Source: Desmodesmus armatus (lineage: Eukaryota; Chlorophyta; Chlorophyceae; Sphaeropleales; Scenedesmaceae). From it: a stretch of 64,000 bases of DNA. The notes under the pieces are model-generated. The model was not told the DNA's origin. It did no database searches and saw only the letters and a list, made by a program, of their open reading frames with translations. Below, piece after piece: positions 51,055 through 62,253 of the stretch. Position numbers and translations under genes: made by a program. The stretch is taken from assembly GCA_007449985.2 (NCBI GenBank), contig VIIQ02000029.1, positions 62,001 through 126,000 on the forward strand, in the 5' to 3' direction. Numbering within the stretch: position 1 is the first letter of the stretch; every line of letters starts with the position of its first letter.

Positions 51055-54000
51055 CTACCGTGCACCTCCCGCAGCCCCTGCTGCCGCTGCCTTGGTGATG
51101 CGCTTGCACACCTTGCTGTGCCCCATCTTCCACGCTGCACCCTGGCAGGCCTTGCTGCAGTACCTCGCAGCCTTGCAGCCGCTGCAGCTGCTGCCCAGCA
51201 GCATCTCCCCCACCTTGTCCATCGATCCGCAGCCCGGGTTGTTGCAGCACAACTTCACCGGGAACTCAACACACACAGCAGCACCAGCATCCCGCAGGCT
51301 AACCGCCGCCTGCGTCCCAACAGCCGTTTGAAGCATCTGCTGCAGCTGCTGGCCCCATGCGGTGTTGCTGCTGCTCTGCCCCTGAGCCAATGCTTGCTCC
51401 CGCTGGCCAAATACTACCTTCCAACGGTCCCACACACCCTCCCACTCCCGTGTGACAGCTGCCAAGGTGTTGTCTAGGTCTTGAAGTGCTGTGACTGCGG
51501 CCTCTGGAGGCCCCTGCAAAATGCATGTCCCTTCCGGCTGCAGCTGCTGCAGCTTCTTGACATCAGGGCCAACCATCTGCAGGACGGCCAGGATATGCTC
51601 TAGCACCTGCACTCAGCAACCAGATAATGTGCATGAAAGAGCAAGTAGGTAAGTAACTACGCATATGGTGAACCACTGAGAGGAAGTCTGCAGCTGGTGA
51701 ATGAGGGGGTCAACCCGGCTAGATACTGTTGAGCTAGCAATGTGCCAAGCTTGTACATGGGTTACCGTCACTATCCAAACTTTGGAACAAACGCATTCGG
51801 CCGGACAGCTGAATGTTGCCTACTTGCAAGTCTTGCGTGTGCATCACACCTACCCTCTGCATGACCACAACCGCATTGCCATCCAGCGCAGCCGCCCTCG
51901 CTGCTGCAGAATCCTCCAGTGCCAACAGCAGCTGGCTGCCAGCAAAAAACAGGCAGCGGCCAGTCAGGTGGATCCAAGGCTGCAGCGTGCGCACCCGCAC
52001 CCTCTGCTCTTCAACAATGCTGCTGCTGACGCCTTCAAGCCCGACCGCGTCTTCAGCGATCCCCCCAACTTAACCGCTGCTGCCGCAGACGGTACAACAT
52101 GGTGAAACAGGCCCGAAAAGACACTGGGCGCGCCGCAGTTGCTGCTGTTGTACTTGAGCTGCGTCAGGACGAGCCCTAACTGCACCAGCAGGGCCCCTCG
52201 AGTATTGCTGTCTGATGCTGCTGCTGCCGTTGTGTTGCTGAAGTTAGGGCCGCCAGGTGGCGCGGCCACCTCGCAGCATGCACTGGTGCTCAGTGAAGCA
52301 AACATACGTATGGTCTCGGACCGCTGGAAGTTATGGCGCGATGCTCCGCGTACCACTGCCTCACACACTGCTGCTGTTGAGAAGGGCCGTTGCTGGAAGG
52401 CAGCTGTGAGCACACCTGCGATGTCTGCAAAGCAACAAGCGCAAGAAGAAGCAGAACACCCCACAGCGGCGACGGCAGGGTGGTGCTGGGCAAGGGGCCA
52501 GCGGCAGCAACAGGGGACCAGCGGGCCAGCAAACAAAGCCACCGGGGAGCCAATGCTCCACCCACAATTCAATTTCAGGCTCTGGACAGCCAGCTTGTAA
52601 CACTTCCACCCTGCCCATCACAGCTGCAAGGTAGTCAAGCCCTGCCGAACTACGACTCCCGCCGTTGCCAAACCAAGACTCCTGCCAGCTGTGTCAGTGC
52701 GATGTGCAGCCTTTGCTGCTACACAACAGCCGGCAGACTGAGCATACCTGGTAGGGCACCAATCTTGACAGTGATAGAGCCAAAGAGGTTCAGGGTAGCA
52801 TCTCGTAGTGATGCCCCTTTCAAGGGTGTGTGGTTCGCGCCCAAGGGGCAACCCATCCCGTAAGCTGGCAAATCTATGTCACCTGCAAACGTCAACAGAA
52901 TTCAACTTGAGAACTCAAAATAAAAACTGAGTTCTTTTGGATGTTGCAGTTAGCAACATGGATTCTCAGTCCGTAGGCCAGTGCACTCGGCATGCATGAG
53001 TGTGTGTGTTAGTACAGTACAGTACATGAGTACTGCGTTGACACAGTACGCAGTGTGCATGTACGTAGTACACAAAAATCACCAAAGCAAGAGTCCTCAG
53101 GGCCTTGCTGTTCACAAGGTTCAGGCAAAGCATGTTTTCACCCCACGTACCCTGGTCACTGTGCTTGTAAGCGTTGAGCACAGCCGGGCCCATCAGCAGA
53201 AGGGATGCACTCAGGGCACTGCTCTGGCCCACCACGGCGCTGCGGACCGCTGCTGCCTTGACAGGAGAACCAACCTTCGCCTGGAGCAGACAGACAGAGA
53301 ATAAGGGAGAGCAGGGCAGAGAGCAGGTTCACAGGAAAGGGGTGACAGTCAAGGGTAATGAAGGACTAGGGGCACAGTGTGTGATGTCACAGAAGTGCGT
53401 ACTCATTGTCATTTGTGCAGCATGTTGTCACAGCCTGCTGGTACACAAAGTCTTCATCAGTGGCAATGCAGAATTTGTAGAACAGCAGGCTGTGCACAAC
53501 ATGCTGCACAATGACAATAGCATGCAATTGGAAACGCAGATATCAAGGTGAGCTTGGCCCTCGTGTTATAGTGAGTAATGATGCCATCTGTGCCTGTCCA
53601 TTGTGGTAGTATCTGGCAGGCTCTCAGGGGTTGCGGGGAGCAGTTGAACTGGCCTTCATGTGATTTTGCTTGTGGCAGCTGCATCAGGGCTCAAGCTTGC
53701 TCCTCAGCCGCAATCACCATCCTTGCAGTACCGCATGTCTTATATTCTGTTGTGTACTCTTGTATTGTTGCTGTTGCTTCTCTGGTGTTGTAGCTGGGGG
53801 ACCCAGATCCAGCCAATAAGGATTGGGGGGTCGGTTCCTTCCCAGGCCCCAGCCGTCAGGACAGGACATAGGGTTTCACCACACCTTGACATATTCCTGC
53901 CGCGAACCCGACACAATAGTACCCCCACACCAACCCTACAGCACAAACTCAAGACACGCGCCAACGCAATGGATGCACAGTCACAAGACTCCCAGCCTCC

Positions 54001-56667
54001 CAACGTGCTTATGTTCCAGTATCATCAGTCAGTCACACTCACTGGTGAGATCAAAACGTAAAAAAAGTCAAAACAACCCTAAACCCTCACCTTGAAGTAC
54101 ACCTCCTGTAGCGCCTGCAGGAACACCAGCGCCGCGTGCAGGAAAGACAGTGGCGCCTCCGGGTCCAGCACAGCAGCCTCCGCCAGCATGCAGTGCAGCG
54201 GGGCACACAGCTCCAGCGGTATAAGCCGCAACCCCATGACATCAGCCACCTGTAGCGCAGGGTCACTGCACAGTGTGGGTATGGTGCCGGCTAGGTACCT
54301 AGGGTGCATAGGCACCTGGGGTTACGGTGGGGACTTGGTGACCACTATGAGGTCACACACGGCCCCCTCCTCAACTAACGCTAAATGCCTGGCATTTTAG
54401 CGTCATCTCTCGCCCTCTCTCGGCCAGCTAGGTTCTACGTGTACCCTGTTGTCATATGGCAGTGGGTGCCTATGCCTGCCAGCCTGCGCAGTGCCCTTGG
54501 TGAGTATGTGCCGCGCAAAGGTGGGGTGCGTGTCCGGAAGAACCCGGTAACAACCCTCGCACTACGCACCTTCAAGCCGTTGTCTTCCGGGGCGTTGTAC
54601 GCACCCATTGCAAACTGCGAGACAGTGGCGATCGCTGCCGCCAAGTGGACACAGCAGTGCGTTGTGTTGTTGAACCGGACTGTCAAGGACTCTGCTGGCA
54701 CCAGCAGCAGCTCACACACTGTGCTGTGGTGTGCTGGGACCGGCAGGTACTGCTGCTGCTGTTTCGCGCCCCTGCTGCCATTGCTGCCAGCAGCAGCTTC
54801 AGCAGCAGCGGCGGCTGCTGCCAGATCCCTGGAACCTGACACTACCGCCGCTGCTGTCTTGATCTTTATGGGTGACAGCCCCCGCCGCTGCTTGTGCAGC
54901 AGGTGGCAGGTGAACGCCACGCGCAGCAGCAGCAGGTGGTGCACCGCTGCTGACGCTGACAGCTGCTTGGCAAACTTAAAATCCGGTGTGCTGAGCACGT
55001 TGTTATTGTCAAGCAGCTCGTCTTTGATATCCTTAGACAGCTGGCTGGAAACGGCAAACATCAGGTCGCTGACCTGTGACCGGGATATGGACCCCGCCGG
55101 TAGCACAGCAGCACCTCTGCTTCTGGCTGCTGTTGACCCTGCTACGTTGGGTGGCCAGGTCTTTAGCAAGCTGACTGCCAGGTCACAGGCCGGCAGCACC
55201 GTACCCTGCAGATCTCCGCTGCTGCTGCTACTGCCACCGCGGCGGCTGCTGCTGCTGCTGGTCCTGCTGGTGCGCAGCATTTTCCCGGGCCGGATTGCGG
55301 CCAGGCCTTTCCAGACAGACAGCAGGTACAGTCCTGTATTGATGTCGGTGTGCTGGGGAAAGTAGTCCTTTGCGTGTGCTGCCTCTGCTGTTTCCTGTGC
55401 TGACTCAGGGTTTGCTGCTTTCTGGTGCCGCCTGGCTGTGTTCTGGCTTATGCCTGCTGCAATGGTGGCCATGGTCTTGCCCAAGAGGGGGGCAACACCT
55501 GTTGAAAGAGCAGCACCAAAAGAGTAGGGGCAGAAGGAGTACGTAAAGTGAAGCCTTCCCTCTGATGCCATGCACTCGCAGCACCTCCTGCTCGCAAAGC
55601 TGTTCTAAGACCTCCAACAACGGCACACCCATGCAGCTAACTCGCCTGCTGCGTGCTCAGCGGTCTGCTACGTACCAACAACCACCCACCCACCCACCCA
55701 CGGATCGGCACAGCGCCCACCTGCTGTGTGCTGGGTGATCCCCTATGTAGGTAACACCTTCCCCCCACCCACCTACTCATCAGCCCGCCTAGACAGAGAA
55801 ACAGACCTGCAAAGCGCCCACCTGCTGTGTGCTGAGCTATCTGCTACATACCGACAACTGCGCACGTGCGTGTACCCATGAAACCACCGACCCACCCAAC
55901 CACCACATTACCCAGTCACAGAGAAATACAAAGCCCCCCCCCCCCCCCCCCACAAACCGACCCACCCACCCAGACACAGACAAGGCCAGAAAACATTCAG
56001 CACCCACCTGCTGTTTGTTGAGCGATCTGCTGCTTCACTGCCTCCCTGTCTGCTGACATGTCCACCCAGGACTCCAGCAAGTTGGCCAACCCACTCAGCA
56101 GCATGCCAACGCCAAAGAAGACAGCACGCTGCTGCTCAGTGGGCGCATCAATAAAGGCAAGACTGTCTGATAGTAGCAATAGCAGCGGCTTTGCAATGCT
56201 GCACCACTGCTGCATCAAGGCAGTGAAGCCCGCGGGTTGCTGCGTCATGTTCTGCAGGTCTGACAGAAGTGAATACTGTGTTGCCAAGAAACTCGTCATA
56301 TCTCGGATGTTGCTGTACTCGGCTACCAGTGTTGCTGCTGTTGGCTGCTGCAGCCGCTGCACTAGCGCTGTGATGCCCTGGCAAGGCAGCAGAGGAGACA
56401 GCAGGAGGGGCACGTCAGCACAGTGTATGTATCAGCCACTGTTAGCATAGCTTGCTCGTGAAACGGTTTGCCCCTGACTCATATCATACAGGCAGTATCA
56501 GAACCAGCTGCCCCAGCAACCCCCTGTCCAGCTGTACCCCTGTAGCACAACTGCAGGCTAGGCAGCAGCAGCGCTGAGCACAACTACATAACTATATCTC
56601 ACGCACTGCACGTATGGAAAACAGCTCTGCGTCGAGGAACCCGCACCTTCCAACTCCATTGTGCCAT
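51055..56667 (-). CDS. MYND-finger family protein, copy F (7 exons, disrupted)
   Basis: Minus-strand exons: 56647-56667 (MAQWSWK), 56008-56377, 54091-55498, 53151-53280, 52748-52882, 51854-52424 and 51055-51606 (TAG). The MYND finger is complete (CNNPGC, CSGC, YCSKAC, GHSKVC). Exon 3 contains a 126-nt tail of the LINE seen in copy E, with an 11-nt imperfect target duplication. Removing both gives 1271 nt, which fits the phase, but a TAG at 54435-54437 precedes the insertion, and a stretch of about 60 codons before it has no counterpart in other copies. Exon 6 is 571 nt, which is out of phase; the shift maps to a GGGGGG run near 52065. Likely a pseudogene. Echoes of the exon-2 donor end occur in intron 2. 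Confidence 0.83.
53405..53518. repeat. Inverted repeat, 36-nt arms and 42-nt loop, in intron 3 of copy F
   Basis: Arms 53405-53440 and 53483-53518 are complementary except for two single-base bulges. A transcript would fold into a long hairpin. It could be a small-RNA precursor or the remnant of a short inverted-repeat element. Confidence 0.8.
54297..54422 (+). mobile_element. 5'-truncated tail of the Dualen-like LINE in exon 3 of copy F
   Basis: Matches the last 120 nt of the 32670-44990 element (cctagggtg..ataggcacctgg to the hairpin and TC tail) with a handful of differences. Flanks GCCGGCTAGGT (54286-54296) and GCCAGCTAGGT (54423-54433) form a target duplication with one mismatch. Confidence 0.88.
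55640..55830 (-). repeat. Decayed echoes of copy F exon-2 3' end
   Basis: Downstream of the true exon-2 donor (exon ends 56008), similar blocks resembling AVKQQIAQxTAG followed by GTGGG occur with donor positions after about 55822 and 55711, and a weaker one near 55643 (GC instead of GT). CCCACC tracts separate them, as in copy C. Confidence 0.65.
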
Positions 56668-57653
56668 GCTGATGCAAAGAGGGCAAGTGTATGGAAGGTT
56701 GCCTGATCAAGGTGATGTAGGTACAGTATAGTTCCGTTATACCGTCGCTGGCCGTCCCAGGCATGACAGGCGGTATACAGGGGTCGACGTTGTACCGGTC
56801 AGGCACAGTTTGGCCCATTCCCGAGGCCCTGGGCGGCTCAGTGCTTACGTAAGGTGCTTTTAGTCATCATATAGCCTTCATGGGCCCATACATGCAAGAA
56901 GCGGCGCTCTCAGCAGCTGTATATGCCAGATAGCGGCATTCCCAGGTCCCATTTGCCCCGTTTTGTGGGGCGAGGGGGCCTCGCGAGGGGCGGTATAGCG
57001 GGTTTTGGACGTTGTAAAGGGTCCTCTTTCAGCCCAAAAAGACTCGTCCCACTGCTCCAAGGGCGTTAAACCGGGGAAAACGGTGTATCGGGCAACGGTA
57101 TAACGGAACTATACTGTATCTGGGTTGTTTGACTAGCACAGTATTGAGGCAAGCCTTACGCAGACGCAAACCCTGAAATGTCTGGATTGCATTAGGTGAC
57201 GGCGATGGGACCTTGGGCCCCAAGGCTTGGGGGACGGCAACCTGGGGTTGGACGGGAGTGATAGTGTGATTCACCGTTGAGCAATCCCGTGCCTGATGTT
57301 GTGTAGCTGCCACCTGCTGTATGTATGGCATTTTTTACCCTTTCAGACGTCCTTTTTAGTGTCGGAGCTTGCTTCGTTGCCTGCTTTCAAAGCTGTCGGT
57401 TTTCCCACGGGTGACGAGCAGTGCTCAGCACTTTGAGCTGCAGCCATACTCGTCAGTAGCAAAATTTTTACTTTCTTGGGTGAGCTGTATCACACGGTCG
57501 CTATGTAGCTTCCTACTGCACAGGGCCCAAAAACGCGGGTGCCAGAAATGTGCAGCAGCACTTTTTCCCAAGCATCTTCCAATACTACAACGTGTCATAA
57601 CTCTTACCTGCAGGCACCTTGAATCTTCCTGGAGCTATAACAGCTTCGTGACC
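56668..57653. other. Divergent intergenic region, copy F / secreted protein 1
   Basis: Contains the MITE and otherwise no recognised gene. The promoter of the secreted-protein gene should be in the last 500 nt. Confidence 0.5.
56724..57116. mobile_element. Tc1/mariner-like MITE
   Basis: 21-nt terminal inverted repeats begin CAGTATAGTTCC (56724-56744 and 57096-57116) and are flanked by TA on each side (56722-56723 and 57117-57118). The 393-nt body has no transposase frame. CAGT ends with a TA target site are typical of Tc1/mariner MITEs. Confidence 0.8.
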
Positions 57654-58335
57654 ATGATGAGGAGGGTGTGCTGTACCTTACTGCTGTGCTGTGCGTTGGT
57701 CTCGCTGACGCCCAGCTCAGTCGCTGCCCGTAAGCTCCAAGAAGGTAGGTCTCTGATGGTAGATTCTGCATAAAACAGCAACGTCAGTGGAGGGTAAGAG
57801 TTCAGGCTGCTTTGTCAGAGCACAGAGGTACCGGTTACTTAGCTTGTGGATGCAGGGTGATGGAGCTGACACCCACCAGCCGCCCATTCATGCAGCAGCA
57901 TGCTTCACTGTTGCTCGTTGGTTACAACTTCACAAAACACCCTGCTGCACTGCCTCTGCAGACAACCAGTTTGGCAATGGCAACAACGGACCCTGGAACG
58001 GGGGCAACGGAGGAGGCAATCAATGGAACGGCGGCAATGGGGGCGGCAACCAGTGGAACGGCGGCAATGGTGGCCAGTGGAACGGAGGGAACGGTGGCAA
58101 CCAGTGGAACGGCGGTAACGGCGGCAACGGGGGCCAGTGGAACGGCGGTAACGGAGGCAACCAGTGGGGCAACAACCCCTGGAACAACCCGTGCTCATGT
58201 GTGGCCGGATGCACGGAGCGCCTGTCTCGCTGCGCGATTGCCAACGCTGGCACATGCTCGCCTCAGGGCGGTACGGCATGCACCAGCGCCTTTGTGGATG
58301 TGCTGGGGAACGTGAAGGTCTGCTGTCAGGCATAA
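57654..58335 (+). CDS. Secreted Gly/Asn-rich protein with eight-cysteine C-terminal module (paralogue 1)
   Basis: Two exons, 57654-57744 and 57962-58335 (TAA), 154 residues. The start MMRRVCCTLLLCCALVSL is a signal peptide, probably cleaved after SSVAA. The intron is phase 1 (GAAG|GTAGGT ... CTGCAG|AC). The mature part has about nine short repeats on a GGNGG(N)QWN theme, then PWNNPCSCVAGC. Eight cysteines follow with spacing C-x1-C-x3-C-x6-C-x7-C-x7-C-x13-CC, ending in GNVKVCCQA. The same spacing and the CVAGCxER, GGTACxSAF and GNVKVCC words occur in the gene at 61015. A role at the cell wall or matrix is inference only; I do not recognise the family. Confidence 0.85.
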
Positions 58336-61014
58336 GCACGATGCTGCCAGCTGCAGACGTACTGGCTGCTGCAGCAATAGCGCCTGTTGAGCACAGGGCC
58401 ATGCGCCCAGCACCCCAGCCACGCAGCCAGCACAAGCCGGTGGCAGTAACAATAGCCAGGATGGAGGCAGTGCCGGCAAGCAAGCAGAGTATTATGCAGG
58501 GGATGATTCTGCAGCAACAGCATATACAGTGGCAACCTCCTCTTGGAGAAGAACAGCTGTAGGGTCCGTTGTAGCAGCCAAGAAGCCCTGTTGTGGAGAC
58601 TGCAGCTGTGATACGGTGCATTTGCCAGACGATGTCATTTTGGCTTAGTGCCGTCATAGGGCAGGACAGCAGCAACAGCAGCAGGCGCAGCTGCTCAGTG
58701 AGCAGCTGCACCTGGGCATTTGGCTGTGCCAGCCGTGACCTGATAGCATGCTGTTGTTGTTTGGGGTGCGCGCTCTCTGAAGCAGGCGGGAGGTGCAGCT
58801 AGCTTGTAGGGACCTTGGTGTGTTGACCAAAGTGGCAGCCTGCGGCAAGTGTATTGCTGCTCCGAACAGCGGCTGCTGTGTGGGCAGCTTACAAGAGTAC
58901 TTGTTTCCGAAACAAGTACCCAGGACTCAGTGAGTCACTGAGTCCTGGGACTGTGTGGCTCATCAGCATTTGCGCCGCACTGCTGTGCGCTGCGTTGCAC
59001 AGATCGTTGACATTCCATTAGATGGGCTCTAGATATCTGTTCATTGTCTGTTCACAATGCTGTGCGTTGTTGGCAGCAGCTCCCTACAAGGTTGCGCCGT
59101 TTCTTGGTAGTTTGTGAGCCTCACAACCGCAATGTCTGACATGCCAGCTTTCACGTGTGCAGCTTCTGGGTAGTGCAGCAGCAGTTGTGTATCACAGCAT
59201 GCGTTTTGGTGGACACAGCATATGCATGTGCTGTGCGCTATGCTGTGCCAGGCTCAGCAGCCGTCGGACGCTGATGATGTCTGCTAACCATGATCTTGAT
59301 ATCTTTCGGGCCAAATTCTTGTCAGTAAAAGCTGCTGGAATCTGCATCTGTCGCCCTTTGCCCATGAAGCCTGGTTTCTGCAGCTTATTCTTGTCTCATA
59401 CCATCAAGTGAATGGATGGATAGCTTCCCGGCTGTGAAGCCACTTGCAAGCTGCAACTGTAGCTACACTTGCAGTTTGTGCTCAGGGCTTGCTGCCAGAG
59501 CGCTGACTGCAGCCTAGTGTTGGCAGTGTGTTCTTGGGGTATCATTGCGCTGCACCTGCTTGTAGGCATGAATGCACCTCCAGGTGTGCGGCCTCAGCTT
59601 ACAGCGTGATGTTGCTGTGCTTCTGACAGCAAAGTGAAGGCAGTGTCAGGCGCTGTGAGTATGACAGCAGGCTGCGGCAGTATCCATGGATGCTGTGCTC
59701 TACATGTGCGGCACACAGGCAGTATGTGCGTGTGCATGGGTGCCTGAAGAGTATTTGTAACACATCATCAAACTGTAGCGCGAGGTTTGTTACCGAGTTG
59801 TTTTGGACGACGCACACCACTTTTGGGCGGCACATCCTTTCCAAGTGCATGACTCTGTCAGCACATTGACCTGAATCTGGCCCTTCACAGTGTATTGTAC
59901 ACACATGCGGGCTCAAACCTGACACATGTGTACACCTGCTGCAATTGCCACGGCTTGCTGCCACAACTGCTACCACAGGACTGCTCCAACTGCTTCAACT
60001 GCTGCAACTCTCACATACTGACTGTGGGGCTCAGGCTGATCCGACTCTGCTAGCAATGACACAGCATTGCATGCATTTCTACACCAAGCTGTGTCAGGCC
60101 TAGGCCTTTCCCCCCCAACCAAACAAGCCTGAGACCCACCAAGAGAAAAAAACGAACCAACCGCAAAGCCGCACCAGCCAAGCCACACAGGCAACTGCAC
60201 AAGACAGCCGGCCAAATGACCACACCCAAACACGCCGATCCGCAACAGCACAACGGGCGCAGGCAGGGACAGAGGTACAGGGCTGCAAACTGTGGCGGTA
60301 ATACACGCAAAACAAGAGAAAGACAACAACCACCCGATGTCAAGAACAGTCCCAAAGTGGCTCCCCTGCCCTGCACCCCACCTGTCATGGGTGTGGTAAA
60401 CGGGACAGTGACCACCTCCGACTGCACAGCACGAGACAGTGACCCTGCACTACAAAACATCAGAACTGTCAAGGCAGATAAACACTACTGACAGCTGTTC
60501 TAGCAAGACAGTGACGTGTTCCCCTCGCAGAAGCAAGGTCACCTGCAACACATCCACTGCACGAACGGTCTATTCATTCTCGTATGGAAGTTCTGCCGGA
60601 TGGATTCGGTATGCCATACTGACGTGATACCGTTTGCGCGCTGACCTGAAGTTTGACGGTTGCATCACATCTTCGCATCCAGCCCACTCATATTGGCACT
60701 GAGTAAACTAATACATCACCTTTTAAGCTTACCAGCATCAACGCGGCGCCTGCAGCGCTCCAACAAGCTTGTACAGCATCAGCCCGCCATTTGCTTCAGC
60801 CTACATCTCTGGCCAGTATCGCCCACCTGCAGACGCACAGGTACTTTGACTGCCACAATACGACGCTTTGGCTCAAGAATTGTTGCAGAAATGCCCTTGT
60901 CCCTTCGCACCATCATTGGGCCCAGCAGCAGCTGCTGCAGCTCGGCAGCCGGACTGAATGCCGTCTGATGAATGCGCAATTCCGCCAATTCTCGCAGGTA
61001 CACACGTGGGAGTG
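58336..61014. other. Long non-coding stretch between the two secreted-protein genes
   Basis: No gene was supported on either strand. It contains the double palindrome at 58897-58949. Open frames such as minus 59599-60472 and plus 60216-60491 lack start context, splice logic or recognisable motifs. The promoter of paralogue 2 is expected just before 61015. Confidence 0.5.
58897..58949. repeat. Two abutting perfect hairpin palindromes
   Basis: 58897-58919 has 11-nt arms around one C (GTACTTGTTTC / GAAACAAGTAC). 58919-58949 has 15-nt arms around one G (CCCAGGACTCAGTGA / TCACTGAGTCCTGGG). They share one base. Confidence 0.92.
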
Positions 61015-62253
61015 ATGAGGACGACACTGCTGCTGTGTATGTGCCTTTGTGGCATGCTGCTGCTGGCAGAAGCTGCACGTGAACTGCAGCAAGGTGAGAT
61101 GCTGTCCAAGCTGTTTGTGGGGGCCTATTCTTCAGAACAAGGTCCCACAAGAGATCCTACAGCCATCTTCAGCCGTCAATGGCTCTGTGTTGCCCTGCTT
61201 CACTGCAAACCATTATCACCAGCAGCAGCTGCTGCTGTTGGCTGGAGAGGGCCATACCTGGTTGATTCAACCGCCCTGTAGCTATCAGCCATCATCAGAA
61301 GCAGCAGCAGCAGCGTCCATTCATATCCATGTCTGGCATATACAGTGCATTCACATATGCTGCCTTGCTGCTTTCATTGAATTGAATGTCACAACAGCAA
61401 ACCAGAGCAATGGTGGAGGGCACGACCATGACCACGACGACGACCACCATGAACAGCCACAAGGTGAGAATATTAGTAGCACTAGCGCAGTGTCCTCTAC
61501 CGGTAGCATTGTCCTGTCTTCTTCTTCAAGGGAAGCCCTAGCATCGCCTACCGTAGACTGAGTCTGCAAGTCAAGGGTCACATCCAAAGGACAGCCTGCA
61601 GCCCGGACTAAGTTAGGACTAAGTCAGGACTAAGCCTTAGCTAAGTTAGCAGACAGTGCTTGCAAAAACTAAGAGCTGCTGACTGCCGGACAGTGGTTCA
61701 TCGCAGTTGCAATTGAGAATGGCGTATGCAATGTGGCCAGCTGCCAGCAGCAACAGGCAGTTGCAATGCAATTCCTGACCACAACCCGGTCACTGCACAT
61801 CACACCTTACCGTAAGATGATAAGATGTTCTCTTCCCCCATCCTTTGTGTCACTGCAGCCAACCAGAACGCTGGTGTCGGACACACCCACAATAACGACA
61901 ACCATGACCACAGCCATGACAACCACGACCATGGACATGACAACCATGATCATGGCCATGACAACCACGACCACGACCACAGCCACAACAACGGCAATGG
62001 CTGGAGGAACTGGATCCCCATGCCCAACCCTGGCTGGAACCAGTGGAACGGCGGAAACCAGTGGAACGGCGGCAACCATAACAACTGGAACAACCCCTGG
62101 AGCAACCCCTGTGCTTGTGTGGCCGGTTGCTCGGAGCGCATCTCCCGCTGTGCTCTGTTGGGCATGAGCACCTGTTCACCCCGGGGAGGGACTGCCTGCA
62201 GCAGTGCATTTTTGGATGGCTTTGGCAATGTGAAGGTTTGCTGCAACGCCTAA
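61015..62253 (+). CDS. Secreted His/Asp-rich protein with eight-cysteine C-terminal module (paralogue 2)
   Basis: Three exons, 61015-61093, 61398-61463 and 61859-62253 (TAA), 179 residues. MRTTLLLCMCLCGMLLLAEA is a signal peptide. Both introns are phase 1 after CAAG. Exon 2 is 66 nt (22 codons, ANQSNGGGHDHDHDDDHHEQPQ region), so including or skipping it keeps the frame. Exon 3 begins ANQNAGVGHTHNND, similar to exon 2, then has NHDHGHD-type repeats, Trp/Asn/Gly repeats (WNGGNQWNGGN) and the cysteine module PCACVAGCSER..GNVKVCCNA with the same spacing as the gene at 57654. His/Asp repeats suggest divalent-metal binding outside the cell; this is inference. I could not assign a named family. Confidence 0.85.
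61604..61650. repeat. Short tandem repeat, unit about GGACTAAGT(C/T)A
   Basis: Three to four units of GGACTAAG with small changes in intron 2 of the second secreted-protein gene. Confidence 0.7.

Noticed and set aside
59599..60472. Minus-strand frames in the 58.3-61.0 kb gap
   Set aside because: Cys/Val/Leu-rich frames without domain, splice or start support.
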